Shown here in pieces: positions 26,157 through 37,232 of a stretch of DNA of 64,000 bases. The translations under genes were made by a program, and so were the position numbers. The stretch comes from Lasiosphaeria ovina. Taxonomy: Eukaryota; Ascomycota; Sordariomycetes; Sordariales; Lasiosphaeriaceae. Positions within the stretch are counted from its first letter, which is position 1. Each line of letters starts with the position of its first letter. The notes below the pieces were generated by a model. That model had not been told where the DNA came from and made no database searches. It saw nothing but the letters and a program-made list of their open reading frames with translations. The DNA is taken from positions 2,356,001 to 2,420,000 of the forward strand of contig JAULSN010000006.1 of NCBI GenBank assembly GCA_033439765.1, in the 5' to 3' direction.

Positions 26157-27541
26157 TCAAAGCTTCCCCCGCCGTAACCTCAGAACCAGCGAGATATAAG
26201 CGCCGATAATCTTAAAGAACTGCCACCAGGTCCCCTGGCCAAAGATGCCCAGCACCCTGCTGCCCATCCAGATCCTCTTGCCCCAAGTCAACGTCTCGTG
26301 CTCCCACTCTTGCAGCGTCTTGTCGCCGTCCCACACCTTCTCGAGACCTAGACAGTGGCGCGCGGCCTGCTCGGTCGCGAGCGCCAGGTGCGGGCGGAAC
26401 GTGGCGAGCGCGTCGCCGACCAGCACGACGCGGCCGTCGCAGTAGGCTGCCCGCTCGGTGAAGACGTCGTTGACCTTTGTCACGAAGGGCGTCTTCGCGC
26501 GCGCGATGAGCTCCGCGAACGGCGCCGCCACCGCCGGCAGCGCCGAAGCCAGGTGCCGCTTCCATACCGCCGGCTGCACCAGCCCCGCCGGCACCGTGTT
26601 CGCGTGCCGGTGCCCGTGGATGTCGGTCAGCGCTTCGTCAAGCTCGGATGACCCTTCCTCGTAGTTGTAGTACCACACGAAGTTGATGAGGCGGTCCTCC
26701 CCGCCCGCGTCGCCCGGGATGGTGTATCTGATCAGGGTGTCAATATGCATGCAGGAGGGCTTCCTGCCGCCCGTGACTTACCCGACAATGTAGTTGCGCT
26801 TGAGAAAGTCGAGCGTGGCATTGTTCTTGAAGTACGCGGCCGTGCGCGGCGGCAGGTCCTTCTCTGGCACCGTGCCGCGCCACGAGACGTAGCCCGAATA
26901 CTCCTTGGCGGTAGGGGCGTTGACGAGGCCGCGCACGGTCGAGTGCACGCCGTCGGCGGCGAGCACGAGGTCCGCCGTGACCGACTCCTCACCCCCATCG
27001 CCGTCGCGGCTCACGTAGCGCACCGTCACGAGGCCGGCGCGCTCGTCGTACGCGAGCCCCGTCACGCGCTTGCCGGCGCGGTACTCGGCCGTGCCGTCGC
27101 CGGCGCGCGGCGGCGGCGGGCTCGGCACGGCCTCGGACGCGGTGCCGTCGAAGTTGGCCCGCAGGATGCGGTACAGCAGCACCCACGATGACAGGTGGCG
27201 CACCAGGTTGATCGTCTTGAGGTCCTCGCGCTTGCGGAAGGCGATGCGCGTCGCCGCCGCCGACGCGTGGCTCGCCACCCCCGTGTCGTCGTACTTGTCG
27301 AGCAGCTCTCCCACCCCCGGCCCGTACGCGATGCCGGCCTCGTGCCCGCTGCGCGTCGTGCTCGGGTCCTGCTCTAGCACTACGACGTTGCTCCCGCGCC
27401 GCTTGAGGCTCAGCCCGTGCAGCAGCCCCGCGAGCGAGCCGCCGATCTGTGTTCATTCAGGTGAGCATGGGGAGCTTGGTTGGGGGTTTCTTTCTGTCTG
27501 GGCGAACTCACGATGACGACTGACTTTGGCTGGCTTGTCAT
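26157..27541 (-). CDS. FAD-dependent monooxygenase (2,6-dihydroxypyridine hydroxylase-like)
   Basis: Flavoprotein hydroxylases of this class use FAD, NAD(P)H and O2 to hydroxylate an aromatic ring. Three exons fit: 27541-27512 (only 10 codons), 27446-26782 and 26727-26157, giving 421 aa. The first intron splits the dinucleotide-binding motif, and only after splicing does VVIIGGSLAGLL appear at residues 8-19. The DG motif ADLVLAADGVHS is near 180, and the GD motif VLVGDALATFRPH is about two-thirds along, with the arginine-proline that follows GD in the DhpH-like group. The end carries an aromatic, basic stretch. There is no signal peptide. No clustered pathway genes are adjacent, so the substrate cannot be inferred. 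The last residues are basic and hydrophobic, possibly membrane-associating. Confidence 0.85.
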
Positions 27542-29098
27542 TCTCAGGGGTTTGTCTGTTTCGCTTGTGGCCTCGATGGGATTGATCTGGCGTGGTAGTG
27601 ACAAAGAGAGGCAGATGATGATTTCCAGAAGCCAAGGAATCAGGAACGCCAAGGTGAGGGAGCGATCCCAACCCCAGGGGGGCCTGCTGGTCCCATCTTA
27701 TATAAGGATGGATTGATTAGTGAGTACCGACGAGCCCGAGCAAGACCCGCCAAAGTCCACATCCTTCCTAATACGCTCCTGCCAACCTCTTTAGGGCTTA
27801 TTATTCTTCATTTGACCATGTACGCCACCGCGTCTCACGTCCCTTCGTCAGGGGTACGAAAGAAGTGGGACCACCACCAGGGTGCGGCGTCGGGGACTTT
27901 TTCTGCCCATGGCCTCGCAGAATCCCACGTCATCTTCATCAGCCGCCAACTGCTACGTCGAATTTTGCGCATTGCTCGTTTCTCTTCCTTGATGATTAGA
28001 TCTAGGTCCAGGGAACGGGAACGCGTCCGCGTTGAATAAGAGATAGCTGGAGTGGAATCTTCAAGGTACGATTAGCTGGCTATTGTATCTGTATGTGCTA
28101 TACGAGCACTTAAATGATGACAATAGTGACCATCCCCCATTCGGAATTTGAAGCTCGAGCCTTCTTCTGTCTTATTTTATGGCTAATGGCGCGTAACAAG
28201 ACCGCCTTCACGCAAGGACAGGCCTCCGGTGCCGTTTCGGCAAGTAACAAGGCATAAGTTATTGTCTGGGAAGGTAATCCCCCACTTGTACCAGTGCGAA
28301 TGGGAATGCAAGCTTCACAGGTGGCTGAGCGATGTTTGGAAGTTTGGGCTGTTGGGAATAATAGCCATCATTGTGGGTGAAGCAGAGCATTTGTGTCTCT
28401 GTTCATTGGCCATGTGCTTATCGCGGCCCGAATCCGGGGATTACTAAGCACGTGCCGTTGACGAAGTCTCGGCATTGTGTCCTTGGAGCTCGCAAGCTAC
28501 CTGGGACGCAGGTAGGCAAGGTAAGGAGGTAGTAAGACGGCGATCTCACCCCCCTGGTAAAAACTGCCGTTGAAGGTTCGCGCCACATTCGTCAAAGCCA
28601 CCAAATCCTTCACTTGTGATTTGGCTCTCTGGTTGATCTGGCCATTGGATACTGTACCAGGAGACAGGCCAGTCCGAGTTTGAATGTTACCGAATGCAAG
28701 GATCAAGATGGTAGCATTGAGAACGGATTCGGACCAAGCTCAACTTCAACTCGGTCTCGTCATGTTCATGGCGGCTGTTTCGTTCACTGTTTTGCCAACA
28801 GTGTCCTCTCCAGGGATGATCGATCTCGTCAAGTAATTGCTTGACTCGTGACCTTCGAGTCTTTATTTCCGATACGGTGTCCACTGGTGTGAATTGCGGG
28901 TTTCTCATTGATGAGCTTGCTATTACCCGAGACTGAGATAATAGTTGTAAAGTAGATAAACCAACTGAGAACCGCTGCAAACACGCAGTCGCTACACCTC
29001 CTGCACCACGTCAATATCCCCGCAAGCGAATACGACGAGAATATATCTTATTCCTCGCAACGCCACCCTCAGCAAACCTCCAGAAACCCAACACCCCC
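27542..29098. other. Intergenic region between monooxygenase and Nudix genes
   Basis: Both flanking genes are on the minus strand, so this is the monooxygenase promoter plus the Nudix 3' UTR. Open frames are short and without motifs. No repeats or RNA genes were recognised. Confidence 0.5.
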
Positions 29099-29890
29099 CT
29101 ATATCCCGTACTTGTTCGTCTGGGCAAAGTTCATGCCGTGGGCGAAGTGGAACAGCTTGGCGGCGACGATGGTGCGGGGGCGCTTGGCGTACTCGACGAG
29201 GCGGTCATAAAACTCGGCGAGGGGCACGATGACAGTCTCGATGTGCTCGCCGTCCTCGAGGCGCTGCTGGGGCTGCTCGCGGTCCTCCTCGGGCACCTGG
29301 ACTTCGACCATGACGAGCTGCATGTTGGCGTTGGACATGCCCGGGTCGGCGGCCTGGACGGGGCTGACGCTGACCACGGAGCAGTCGTAGCCCGTCTCCT
29401 CCTTGAACTCGCGCACGGCGGCCTCCTCGGCCGTCTCGCCCTCGTCGACCAGGCCCGCAGGCCACTCGACCGTGTATGCGTCGAGCGGCGGTCGGTACTG
29501 GATCACGATGAGCGTGGCCGGGGGCCGCGACGGGTGCACCAGCACGTTGCCCATGGCCACGGCATCGACGCCCGCCTTGGCCGCGCGTGTCTTGCGCATT
29601 GCGACTTCCCAGGTGCGTGCCTTGCCGACCTGGTCGACGTACTCAATCTTCTTGAGCGTCACCCATCTGGCCTCCGACGTCGGGAGGTCCGACACCCGCG
29701 TGATGAGGGGCTCCTGCGTCTTGGTCGACATGCTGAATGCGCGAGACGAGAGAGCAGTGCGCGTGACGGCGAGACTGGGGGTTGCAGCGGCTGGCGGGAT
29801 TTGGAATGAGCGAGTTCCTGTTCCTGCGAATTTCAGGCTGGCAGCTGCGGCGTTTGCAAGAGCAGAGCGGATCGAGAGAATGCCGTGCAT
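29099..29890 (-). CDS. Nudix hydrolase, ADP-ribose pyrophosphatase type (Ysa1/NUDT5-like)
   Basis: These enzymes split ADP-ribose and related ADP-sugars to AMP and sugar phosphate. A single exon encodes 263 aa from the ATG at 29890. The Nudix box is complete at residues 146-168: GLVDEGE, seven residues, RE, F, K, EE, T, G, Y, an exact match to G-x5-E-x7-REUxEExGU. Upstream, VEWPAG and the strand LIVIQYRPP suit the ADP-ribose branch. The first 55 residues are rich in Arg, Ser and Ala with no acidic residue, like a mitochondrial presequence. A second in-frame ATG then starts MSTKTQEPLI, where cytosolic family members usually begin. Two products, one mitochondrial and one cytosolic, are therefore possible. 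It is divergent to the small gene at 30647, with about 750 bases between. Confidence 0.9.
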   Translation of the reverse strand: MHGILSIRSALANAAAASLKFAGTGTRSFQIPPAAATPSLAVTRTALSSRAFSMSTKTQEPLITRVSDLPTSEARWVTLKKIEYVDQVGKARTWEVAMRKTRAAKAGVDAVAMGNVLVHPSRPPATLIVIQYRPPLDAYTVEWPAGLVDEGETAEEAAVREFKEETGYDCSVVSVSPVQAADPGMSNANMQLVMVEVQVPEEDREQPQQRLEDGEHIETVIVPLAEFYDRLVEYAKRPRTIVAAKLFHFAHGMNFAQTNKYGI

Positions 29891-30346
29891 CGGCTTCTTT
29901 TGCAAATTTCTGGAGGGACAGGCGAGTTTGCCAGTGAACTAGTCGGCAGCAATGGGGTGCGCAGTGAGATGGCGGCGTGGCTGCTGACTCCTGAGGAAGC
30001 GGCGAGTTGTCGAGCGGTGATGGGGTCGGCTCGGCCGTGAAGGCCTCACTCGGCTGATTTGGGGAAGCGGACGCGGGGTCATTTTTGCATGTGGCTCGGG
30101 GTTAGGGTTGTTGCAGCGGTCTCTTAGTCTCCCCTCTTGAGACCAAAATATCCCGATATTGAGTGCTTCAACTCTGATGCACGTGCAACCACGGCCTTGT
30201 CGTCCATAAACACCCATTTGACTGACATTGGCGGTCCCATCCGATTTATGTGTTCCGATTCCGCTTTATGTTTTGCGGGCTCCGTAGGTAGTTACGCGTT
30301 TGGGCTGTTTTGAGCTGTCTGTTCCTAGAAGACTTTTTGCCGAAAA

Positions 30347-30516
30347 ATCGGCCGCTCATGTCGGGAAATGTTTCTTGGCCAATGGTCATGTTATTACACT
30401 GTCGCGCAACTTGTACGCGTATTGATTCAAAACAGAGAACCAAGGTCTGAGACATGTCGCTAACACGAACAGCATTGTTTTGAAACGGAATTTTGTCATT
30501 GTTTTATTTTATAAAG
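30347..30516 (+). promoter_or_regulatory. Promoter of small gene at 30647: ATCGGCCG core and TATA box
   Basis: ATCGGCCG lies at 30347-30354, followed by CTCATG and, further on, TGGTCATGTTATTA, which resembles GGGTCATATTATT in the promoter at 38 kb. TATAAAG is at 30510-30516. The same order recurs upstream of 38236, 51993 and 54200. The whole block from 29891 to 30646 is shared with the divergent Nudix gene. Confidence 0.5.
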
Positions 30517-30646
30517 GCAGATGTCCCACGTTCCTACTCCCTTGCTCCCCCGCTCAGATATTCCAGCTTTTCGTTCAGACCTCAGGCTTCATCAATTTCT
30601 TTCTGTTGGATTAGAGTCCAAGCGGTTTCAAAAAACTCTGTCAAGA

Positions 30647-31069
30647 ATGGCGTCGACACCTATTACGACAAACAAACAGCCCGTGGCAACGAGTTCTAGA
30701 ACTGGTCTTCCAGAAACAAGATCAATAGACAAGCCTGGAGCGAGACTTGGAACTCCAGCAAAACCCTCTATTCTTCCTGTTAGGACACCGGCAAACAATA
30801 TTAGAGCTGATTTCCAAGATCACGAGCGCAATGCAGCTCATAGACATGACACCGGCTCGGTGCTGTCAACCACAAACATTACTCAACGACTCCGGCCCAC
30901 CCAATCGGGGATGCCTGGAATGCCAGTGCAGCTGAAGCCGGCAGATCAAGAGGTTCGCAGCAAACCTGAGTATACCGGACCAGTGGAAGATGATTTTGTA
31001 TCTATAGAGGAGGATGAGAAGGATTGCGAAGCTGTCACCAGGCTTCAAATCGAATTGGTAAAACACTAG
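30647..31069 (+). CDS. Small low-complexity protein, dispersed family member A
   Basis: 140 aa from the ATG at 30647. The frame stays open upstream to an ATG at 30521, but that one lies only 5 bases after the TATA box and so should precede transcription. The protein begins MASTPITTNKQPVATSS, is rich in Ser, Thr, Pro, Arg and Asn with almost no hydrophobic core, and ends with an acidic stretch (VEDDFVSIEEDEKD) and a short amphipathic helix. No signal peptide, membrane segment or known domain is seen. N-terminal flavour, acidic end and promoter layout are shared with the genes at 38236 and 54200. A GTAAAA sequence just before the stop might be a donor to a missed exon. Function unknown. Confidence 0.5.
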   Translation: MASTPITTNKQPVATSSRTGLPETRSIDKPGARLGTPAKPSILPVRTPANNIRADFQDHERNAAHRHDTGSVLSTTNITQRLRPTQSGMPGMPVQLKPADQEVRSKPEYTGPVEDDFVSIEEDEKDCEAVTRLQIELVKH

Positions 31070-31864
31070 AGAATATGGACGGCTGCGGGAAAACCTCGCC
31101 CACCTGCTCATTCTCCAGATACGGCAGGGAAGTAGCGGTTGAACTTGGGGGAGGAGAAGGCGAAGAATGTACAGGCCACTGGATAGTCTGTCTGCAGGAG
31201 GAGTGGCGGAATAGGTTGTATCGTGTCAACACGACATTAACCAAGACTTGGGTACGTGGGTTCGAATTTTAAGGGTTTGAACACAGCTACAGCCGTAGCT
31301 TGTGTACTCTAGAAGTAGCTTGATCGTCGGCTATCTGGACAGACTCTGAGGGGCTTACTTGCCATATCGCTTAAACAATACAGTGCCCTGGTTAGGGTTG
31401 TGCTAGGACTAGTCCTTTCTCCAACCTTGAGCGCTGCTAGGGAATGTTATGGCGCGATTCCCTTTTTTCCAGCTTAATTAGACCCAGCTTATTTACGATT
31501 TGAGAGAGTCTCACTTGCCAAGCGATGGGAGAAACTATACAAGTCCTTGGGTAAGGCAGAAACACAGTCAAGAACCTATCCGAGCGAGATATGAGAGCAT
31601 AGCAAGTTCTGGCACCACAAATCCTACCACCATGACTGACTGCAACACAAAGCATCGATATACATGTTATTAAATCGATTGTTATTCTATCACTCTTTAA
31701 TTCGGATAAGTCGTTACAATTCAACCACGTGCCTTAAAAAGGATGGTAAACTATAATTAAAACGGGTCGAGTCGAGCCTTCCAACTATTGCACCGGTAGA
31801 GTGAAAAGGACTCGGGTGAACGAGAAGTGGTATGCAGTGAGAAGAAATAGAAATACGCCCCGCA
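31070..31864. other. Intergenic, convergent genes
   Basis: 3' regions of the plus-strand gene ending at 31069 and the minus-strand gene ending at 31865. Only short frames without motifs are present, and no repeats were recognised. Confidence 0.5.
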
Positions 31865-33360
31865 TCAAGCCTCTCCTGTCGGCCCCCCTAATTCGGCATT
31901 CATAACAAAAGCGGCCTCAACTGACAGCCTGGCGCTACTATCAATCTTGGCTAGGTCAGCAGGGCTCCACGAGCTGTGGTCCGGCTCTTGGCCAAACAAA
32001 CGTCGAAGCCACGCCTCCCGTCTGGGGTGCGGCGTGATGATGTCGTCCATCCACGACGTCGTCTGGCTGCCGCTGTAGAGTTGTATTGCCCCCACCATGT
32101 ACGAGCGGCCGCTGAACTCGAACTTCTTGATCTCGACGCCGACGCACTCGCGCGTCAGCCAGCTGTGGGCGAGGTTCGTGTTGCTGTTGGTGCAGCGCTC
32201 GAGCAGCCAGTTGACGGCCAGCAGAGCGACCAGGCACACGCCGTCCCAGCCCTTCTGGCCGGCCGCGAACGTCATGGCGGCGAGCTGGATGAAGTGGGCG
32301 AGCCGCAGCCAGCCGCCGACCAGGCGCGCCGTGTGCGTGTCGGGGATCCAGAACATGGCTTTGTTGAGCAGCGTGTCGACGATGCCCCGGTCGCCGACGA
32401 AGAGGTACCACTCGGTGGCGTTCTGGTGCGCGGCTGCCAGCATGCACCCGCTCGGCAGCCCGGCCTCGTTGTTCTCGAGGTATCCCGGCGGGCGCTTGAC
32501 CGCGACGAGCAGGCTGGCTGCGAAGCCCGAGATGGCCGTGCAGAACAGCACGGCCGCCGTGCCGAAGCTGCCGCAGAGCAGGAGTGCGACTGCGACGACG
32601 GCTGCACAGAGCGGCCGCAGAACATGCAACGCAAAGGACCACGAACTTGAGGGCTGCGGTTTTAGGGACCGCCCTGGCTTGCGAAAGCACCGAAAGACGT
32701 GCAGGTTCTGGCTACGGCGGAAGCGGAAGATTGAATCCTTGTCGGGGTCGGGTTGCGGAGCTCGCATCCCTTGTTTGGGCGAGGAGATGCGTGTTCCGTG
32801 GCTCGATATGCTGCTCCTGCTGCTGAGGGTCGTCGAGGAGTAGCTGCTGGGCCTCGGCGGAACAGAACGCAGCTCGGGCAAGATATCCGGCATGCGTATG
32901 GTGCTGACTCGCCCGTGCCTCTGCTGGCAGTAGTTGATGATGGATTCCACGGCAATCCCGTTTCTGCAGGGAAACATGCCGCCCCTTTCGCGCAGATTTC
33001 AGCAAGCAATCCCCTCCAAATACCAGCATACTTGCGGAATTCTCACCAATAGACGTCCCAGACATGGAGACTGCTGCCACCACGCGAGCTGGCGTGGTCG
33101 AGGAATTTGCGCGTGTTTCCGATCAACCGAGAAAGGCCGGACAGCGAGCCCAGGCGGGGAAAGAGACTCACGGAAACTCTGCCCGCCAAGGCCACCTTGC
33201 CGGTCGTAGCGTGGTCGTCACGGTGGGTGGCTAGATGGCAGACGAGAGGAACAATGGCTGCCCACTCTGACAGTATGTTGGGTAGTTGCGGCATGGAGAT
33301 GATAGGCGCAACATTGAGGGCGCCGAGGCGTGCTTCGTTGGCTTGCTGGAATATCGACAT
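31865..33360 (-). CDS. Unknown fungal membrane protein
   Basis: Two exons, 33360-33047 and 32984-31865, give 477 aa. A GTGAGA donor is joined to an AAAG acceptor; the more pyrimidine-rich CTGCAG acceptor 15 bases further on would create a stop at the junction, so it was rejected. Residues 1-100 include WAAIVPLVCHLATHRDDHATTGKVALAGR. A Ser/Pro-rich linker (about 145-190) follows, then two adjacent membrane spans (about 215-265), a YLENNEAGLPSGCM segment with NATEWYLFVGDRG, and a third span (LAHFIQLAAMTFAAG to LLAVNWLLER). I have the impression of an ascomycete orphan family with the same NEAG-LPSGC and GDRG motifs but know no function. It sits beside HET-type genes in the accessory part. Confidence 0.75.
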
Positions 33361-34327
33361 GACGTGAGCAGATTGACCATGAAATGACCGCTACCAAGGG
33401 TAAAGTGAATTGAGACCTGCGTTTAAACCAGGTAACTTGAACTGATATCCTAGAATTGAACTGCAGATGGATGGCCATGATGATATGGAAACGAACGGCT
33501 GTACCAGGTAACCATTCGAACCATATATCCCCTATAACCGATTAAACCCTCTTCAGCTAGACACATGCAACACTCCTCGCGTCCTTGCGTTCCATCGCTG
33601 CTCAGCGTCGTCAAGTAGGTCACGTAATGTAGCTCGGTCAGTACGTTCACCGTTTCTCACCTCAACCTGCCTCTGAGGTGACAGGTCAGTCAGGGCGAAG
33701 GCCGTTGACGGGCTGTGTGTGCCCCGCATGCAATCGGTGGGCAGCATCCAATGTGCATAATCCGGTTTTGCGGGAGTTGACCCCTGCGGCTTAACCTCCA
33801 GGTAAGGCGGCTTTGCAGTCTGCGCCCCGCCCCCAACGGCGGGGGCGGCCAACCGAGATAGGCCAGATCGTAATGGCCGGTGTCCGCCCCAGGTGGTCGG
33901 TCTGCCCTGCAAGGCGGCCGTTATGACCCAGTTCTAGACTGTCGCTAATTTACTCCCGACAGGCATCGGGTTTTGGATGGAAGGCACGGCCCGCGGTTTG
34001 GTTCTCACTTCTCCGAGAGTGGCCATGCCTGAGCTACAGCAGTCGTTCTTGCCTGGGCTGACCACACTTACTGGCAGGTGTAATGGATGAAACATGTAGG
34101 CAGGCAGTTGCCTAAAGATGTAACTAATTACTCGTGCATAGCTAAGGTAGCACAAACCCTTGTCCCAGATTTCAAGACTTTGCATTCGTCCCCTGTGCAA
34201 CGTCTCATTATTCCCGCAATTACCTAATTAACTTCAACTCCCCAGCTTCCAACTCCGGCTTCAGAAACACTGAGCCCATCTGCTTTTTCTTGCTTCCGCA
34301 GACGATGCATGCCCACTATGAGGCGAC
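33361..34327. other. Divergent promoter region
   Basis: Shared upstream region of the minus-strand membrane protein gene and the plus-strand HET-like gene. No coding frame with motifs. No TATA box as clear as those of the small genes was seen. Confidence 0.5.
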
Positions 34328-36961
34328 ATGATCGGATACCTGGACGAGAGCCCCTTCACCTTCACCGCTGCCAGGCTCCTGGGCCTGCTCCAAGGCGAGC
34401 TCACTCAGCGAGAACTCGGCCGACGACCGTGGGTCTTCACCTACAAAAGGTTCAATGTCCATTTCAGCAACTTGAGTCGTGAAATCGACGTCCAAGATAC
34501 TTCCACCATAATTGACCTAGTTCCGGCCAAAGACACGACCGAACTGTGCTCCTTGTATCTGCCCAACCTCGCAGCACAGAATGCATCCCTCGACATTACA
34601 CAACTGGACGAAGCGCACCGCAGGGCTCTGACATGTGAGTATACGACAGAAAAGATCTCTCACGCAACCGTCGTTCGCCACGCTTTGTCCATCCTCACCC
34701 GACTTCCAGCAACCCCGCCGCCGTTCACTGGCGCCTGCGAGGCTTTGGTGGATTTAGACCTTGGTGCCGATAACTTTCTTCCGGGCGGGTCAGCCGACTG
34801 GCCAAATCTCAGGGCTGTCAGATTTGTCGACTCCAATGTGCTGCGCTTAGCTCTGCACATAGGCTCGACAGCAGAATATGTCGGCGAGAACCATGGGTTT
34901 CAATGGCTTGGCGCTCATCCCAAAAGCCTAGCTAACTATATATCCATCGTCTTCGAGGCTACCTTTGGGATTTATACCCGACTGGAAAAGCGCCAGCTGC
35001 CAACTCGCCGCAGTTTTTTTGTCCTTTTGGCTTTTCTCTGGACTTCGTGGCATCGGGTTGTCATGCTGTTCTATCACCACACACTCGGCATGCACCTCCG
35101 AGCCGGCTACGACTTCGGGAGGAACAGGGTGTCGTCTATTGACCTGACGTCGTTGATGAGGAAGCTGTCTACCGCACACACCATGCAGGCGACGCCACAG
35201 TACATGTGCAACTGGGCTTTCCTGCACGTCTCCAAAGACCGAGCTGCCATGCCGCCCGACTTTCGAGCATTCAAGCACCGGTTCAGCAAGGTTTTTGCGT
35301 CCCATGATGCAAGGTGCATTGGCAACTCTTCCCAGTGCCAAGGACTAGGACCGGCGAACTGCATGCGGTTCATGGGCGCCACAATTCTGGACCAGTCTGT
35401 GCATGGCGACCCGTGCCAGGGAGGAACAACCTGTCACAAGCTTCTCTGGGACGAGGCGTCCTTTCGGAACCAACTAGGTGGAGGCGGGCGAGCTGTGTCT
35501 TTGGAGGCGACGGACGAGACTCACATCCGCTATCATCCAGCGGGGTTAAAGACTCTGGCCATATCGCATGTGTGGAGCCACGGACAAGGAGGTCGGCCAG
35601 AAGAAAACACCCACGCTCTTAACGGCGGCCAAAAATATTCCGGAGGATTCAACATCTGTTTGCATGCTCGGTATAAGCGGGTAGCCGAAAGTCTGGGATG
35701 CGACTCGTACTGGATGGACACGCCGTGCATCCCATGCGACCACGAGCTTCGGCGGGAAGCAATCGCCAACATCAACACTGTATTCTCCCAGGCCATGGCC
35801 ACCCTCGTGTGCGACCGCGACATAATGAGTATCGATGCCAGCAACCTGACACTGGAGCTCCAGGAGTCGATTCTTTCAGTCCTGCTGGTATGCGACTGGA
35901 ACGTTCGCGCGTGGACGCTCCTGGAAGCAATTCGTGGACGGAAAAACATCCACCTGCTCTTCAAAGACGACAAGACGGTACGCCTAATGGACATTCTGTG
36001 CGCCGTCTATTCGGCGGGCGACATCTCCATTGCCAATCTCTATCTGACCGCGCAGCACCTCATCCCAGCCGTCCAGTCCGCCACGGACACCCCGTCTTCA
36101 ACATCGACCACAGCTCCCGACACCAGGATACGGACTGTTCCCGGGAGCATAGAGTCGAATGAATCCAACGGACTGGGCTCTGGCCTATTGAGCGTGCAAG
36201 AGGCCGCGTGTCTCCTGAGCCACCGCCACGCGTCGCGCCAGGGCGACGAGGTCGTCATCTGGAGCCTGCTGTGCAGCGAAACGCCCTGCTACACGGCCAA
36301 AGATTTTTGGGACGCGTGCGTGCAGCGAGCAAAGAATCGGTCTCAACTCCTCCTGGTGCCCACCGGGCTGCTCATGTCGAGCGTCCCAAGACTTCAGGCC
36401 AAAGGCCTGTCCTGGGCGCCCTCTAGGCCCAATCTGCCCGAGGAATGCTACACTACGTCACGGCCCGGAAGCGCCATCATCGCAGGCGACGGCGCGGGCA
36501 CCGTGATTGGAATCTACCAAGAGGCTAAGCTGGTCGCCGGGTGGAACGTGGTGCGATTCGACGGCGGTCGTCGTCGTGCGTTATCATTATTCACAAAAAC
36601 CTCGTCCGTCTTACTGCCGCGCGTGCCGGGCTACTGGTTCGGTGTCACGAGCGGCCAGCGCCTATCGACGGCAAGGCGCCTCGACCGCATCGCGCGCGAG
36701 TACCTACCAGAGTACAAGTTTGGAGCCCTCGCGCGGCCATGCCCGCTGACGTCAGATGTGCTGAACGGGGAGAACCTGCGAGAATACGGACAGGGCGGCG
36801 CCGTCGTTGCCGTGCTGGGGACCAACGACGACCGCGAGCACCCGGACCGGGTTGCACATGGTGATGCCCGAGGGGTCTGGACGTGGGTGGGCGTCTTCAA
36901 GTGGGATGAGGATCTGGCGCCGCTGCCGACGTTCAAGGCGCAGTGGCTTCGGATTGAGTGA
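34328..36961 (+). CDS. HET-like (heterokaryon incompatibility-type) protein, divergent
   Basis: 877 aa in a single exon. The region from about 404 onward follows the order of HET-domain motifs in a divergent form: LKTLAISHVWSHG at 407-419 (canonical: F-A-I-S-Y-x-W-G), SYWMDTPCIP near 460 (canonical W-I-D-x-x-C-I-N), then NINTVFSQAMATLVCDRDI and RAWTLLEAIRGRKNIHLLF. HET proteins trigger cell death when unlike hyphae fuse, and some act in fungal innate immunity. Ahead of it is a long N-terminal part with a hydrophobic segment at about 230-249 and a cysteine cluster (Cys330, 337, 345, 363, 369) that could bind zinc. No N-terminal NACHT or ankyrin partner is present. The asparagine of the canonical motif is replaced by proline. 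Role in incompatibility is inferred only from family. Confidence 0.75.
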   Translation: MIGYLDESPFTFTAARLLGLLQGELTQRELGRRPWVFTYKRFNVHFSNLSREIDVQDTSTIIDLVPAKDTTELCSLYLPNLAAQNASLDITQLDEAHRRALTCEYTTEKISHATVVRHALSILTRLPATPPPFTGACEALVDLDLGADNFLPGGSADWPNLRAVRFVDSNVLRLALHIGSTAEYVGENHGFQWLGAHPKSLANYISIVFEATFGIYTRLEKRQLPTRRSFFVLLAFLWTSWHRVVMLFYHHTLGMHLRAGYDFGRNRVSSIDLTSLMRKLSTAHTMQATPQYMCNWAFLHVSKDRAAMPPDFRAFKHRFSKVFASHDARCIGNSSQCQGLGPANCMRFMGATILDQSVHGDPCQGGTTCHKLLWDEASFRNQLGGGGRAVSLEATDETHIRYHPAGLKTLAISHVWSHGQGGRPEENTHALNGGQKYSGGFNICLHARYKRVAESLGCDSYWMDTPCIPCDHELRREAIANINTVFSQAMATLVCDRDIMSIDASNLTLELQESILSVLLVCDWNVRAWTLLEAIRGRKNIHLLFKDDKTVRLMDILCAVYSAGDISIANLYLTAQHLIPAVQSATDTPSSTSTTAPDTRIRTVPGSIESNESNGLGSGLLSVQEAACLLSHRHASRQGDEVVIWSLLCSETPCYTAKDFWDACVQRAKNRSQLLLVPTGLLMSSVPRLQAKGLSWAPSRPNLPEECYTTSRPGSAIIAGDGAGTVIGIYQEAKLVAGWNVVRFDGGRRRALSLFTKTSSVLLPRVPGYWFGVTSGQRLSTARRLDRIAREYLPEYKFGALARPCPLTSDVLNGENLREYGQGGAVVAVLGTNDDREHPDRVAHGDARGVWTWVGVFKWDEDLAPLPTFKAQWLRIE

Positions 36962-37158
36962 CAGTTTCGTGTAATTTGCAAAAAAAAAAACGGAGGGAAA
37001 TAATTGCGCTTTTGGGGGGGCAAATCCCTTGGAATTGGCCGGATTTTGATTGGTAGATTATAAAAGTTTGAGCTTCGAACGTATGGCAGATTAAATTCAG
37101 GAGACTTGGATTTTGTCCCAAGTGATAAGAAAAAGGCAAAAAAAAGGAAATAGAACCT

Positions 37159-37232
37159 CTCCCTCGGTTGGGGTCGAACCAACAGCCTCCAGATTAACAG
37201 TCTGACGCGCTAGCCAATTGCGCCACGAGGGA
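37159..37232 (-). tRNA. tRNA-Asn (GTT)
   Basis: Read on the minus strand, 74 bases fold as a complete cloverleaf: acceptor TCCCTCG with CGAGGGA, D arm GCGC/GCGC, anticodon stem TCAGA/TCTGG with loop CTGTTAA (anticodon GTT), and T arm GTTGG TTCGACC CCAAC. No intron is present and CCA is not encoded, as expected in a nuclear gene. A run of T-type termination signal would lie below 37150, where the plus strand has long A runs. Confidence 0.95.

Noticed and set aside
30521..30646. Upstream ATG extending small protein A by 42 residues
   Set aside because: It lies only 5 bases after the TATA box, so it should not be in the mRNA.
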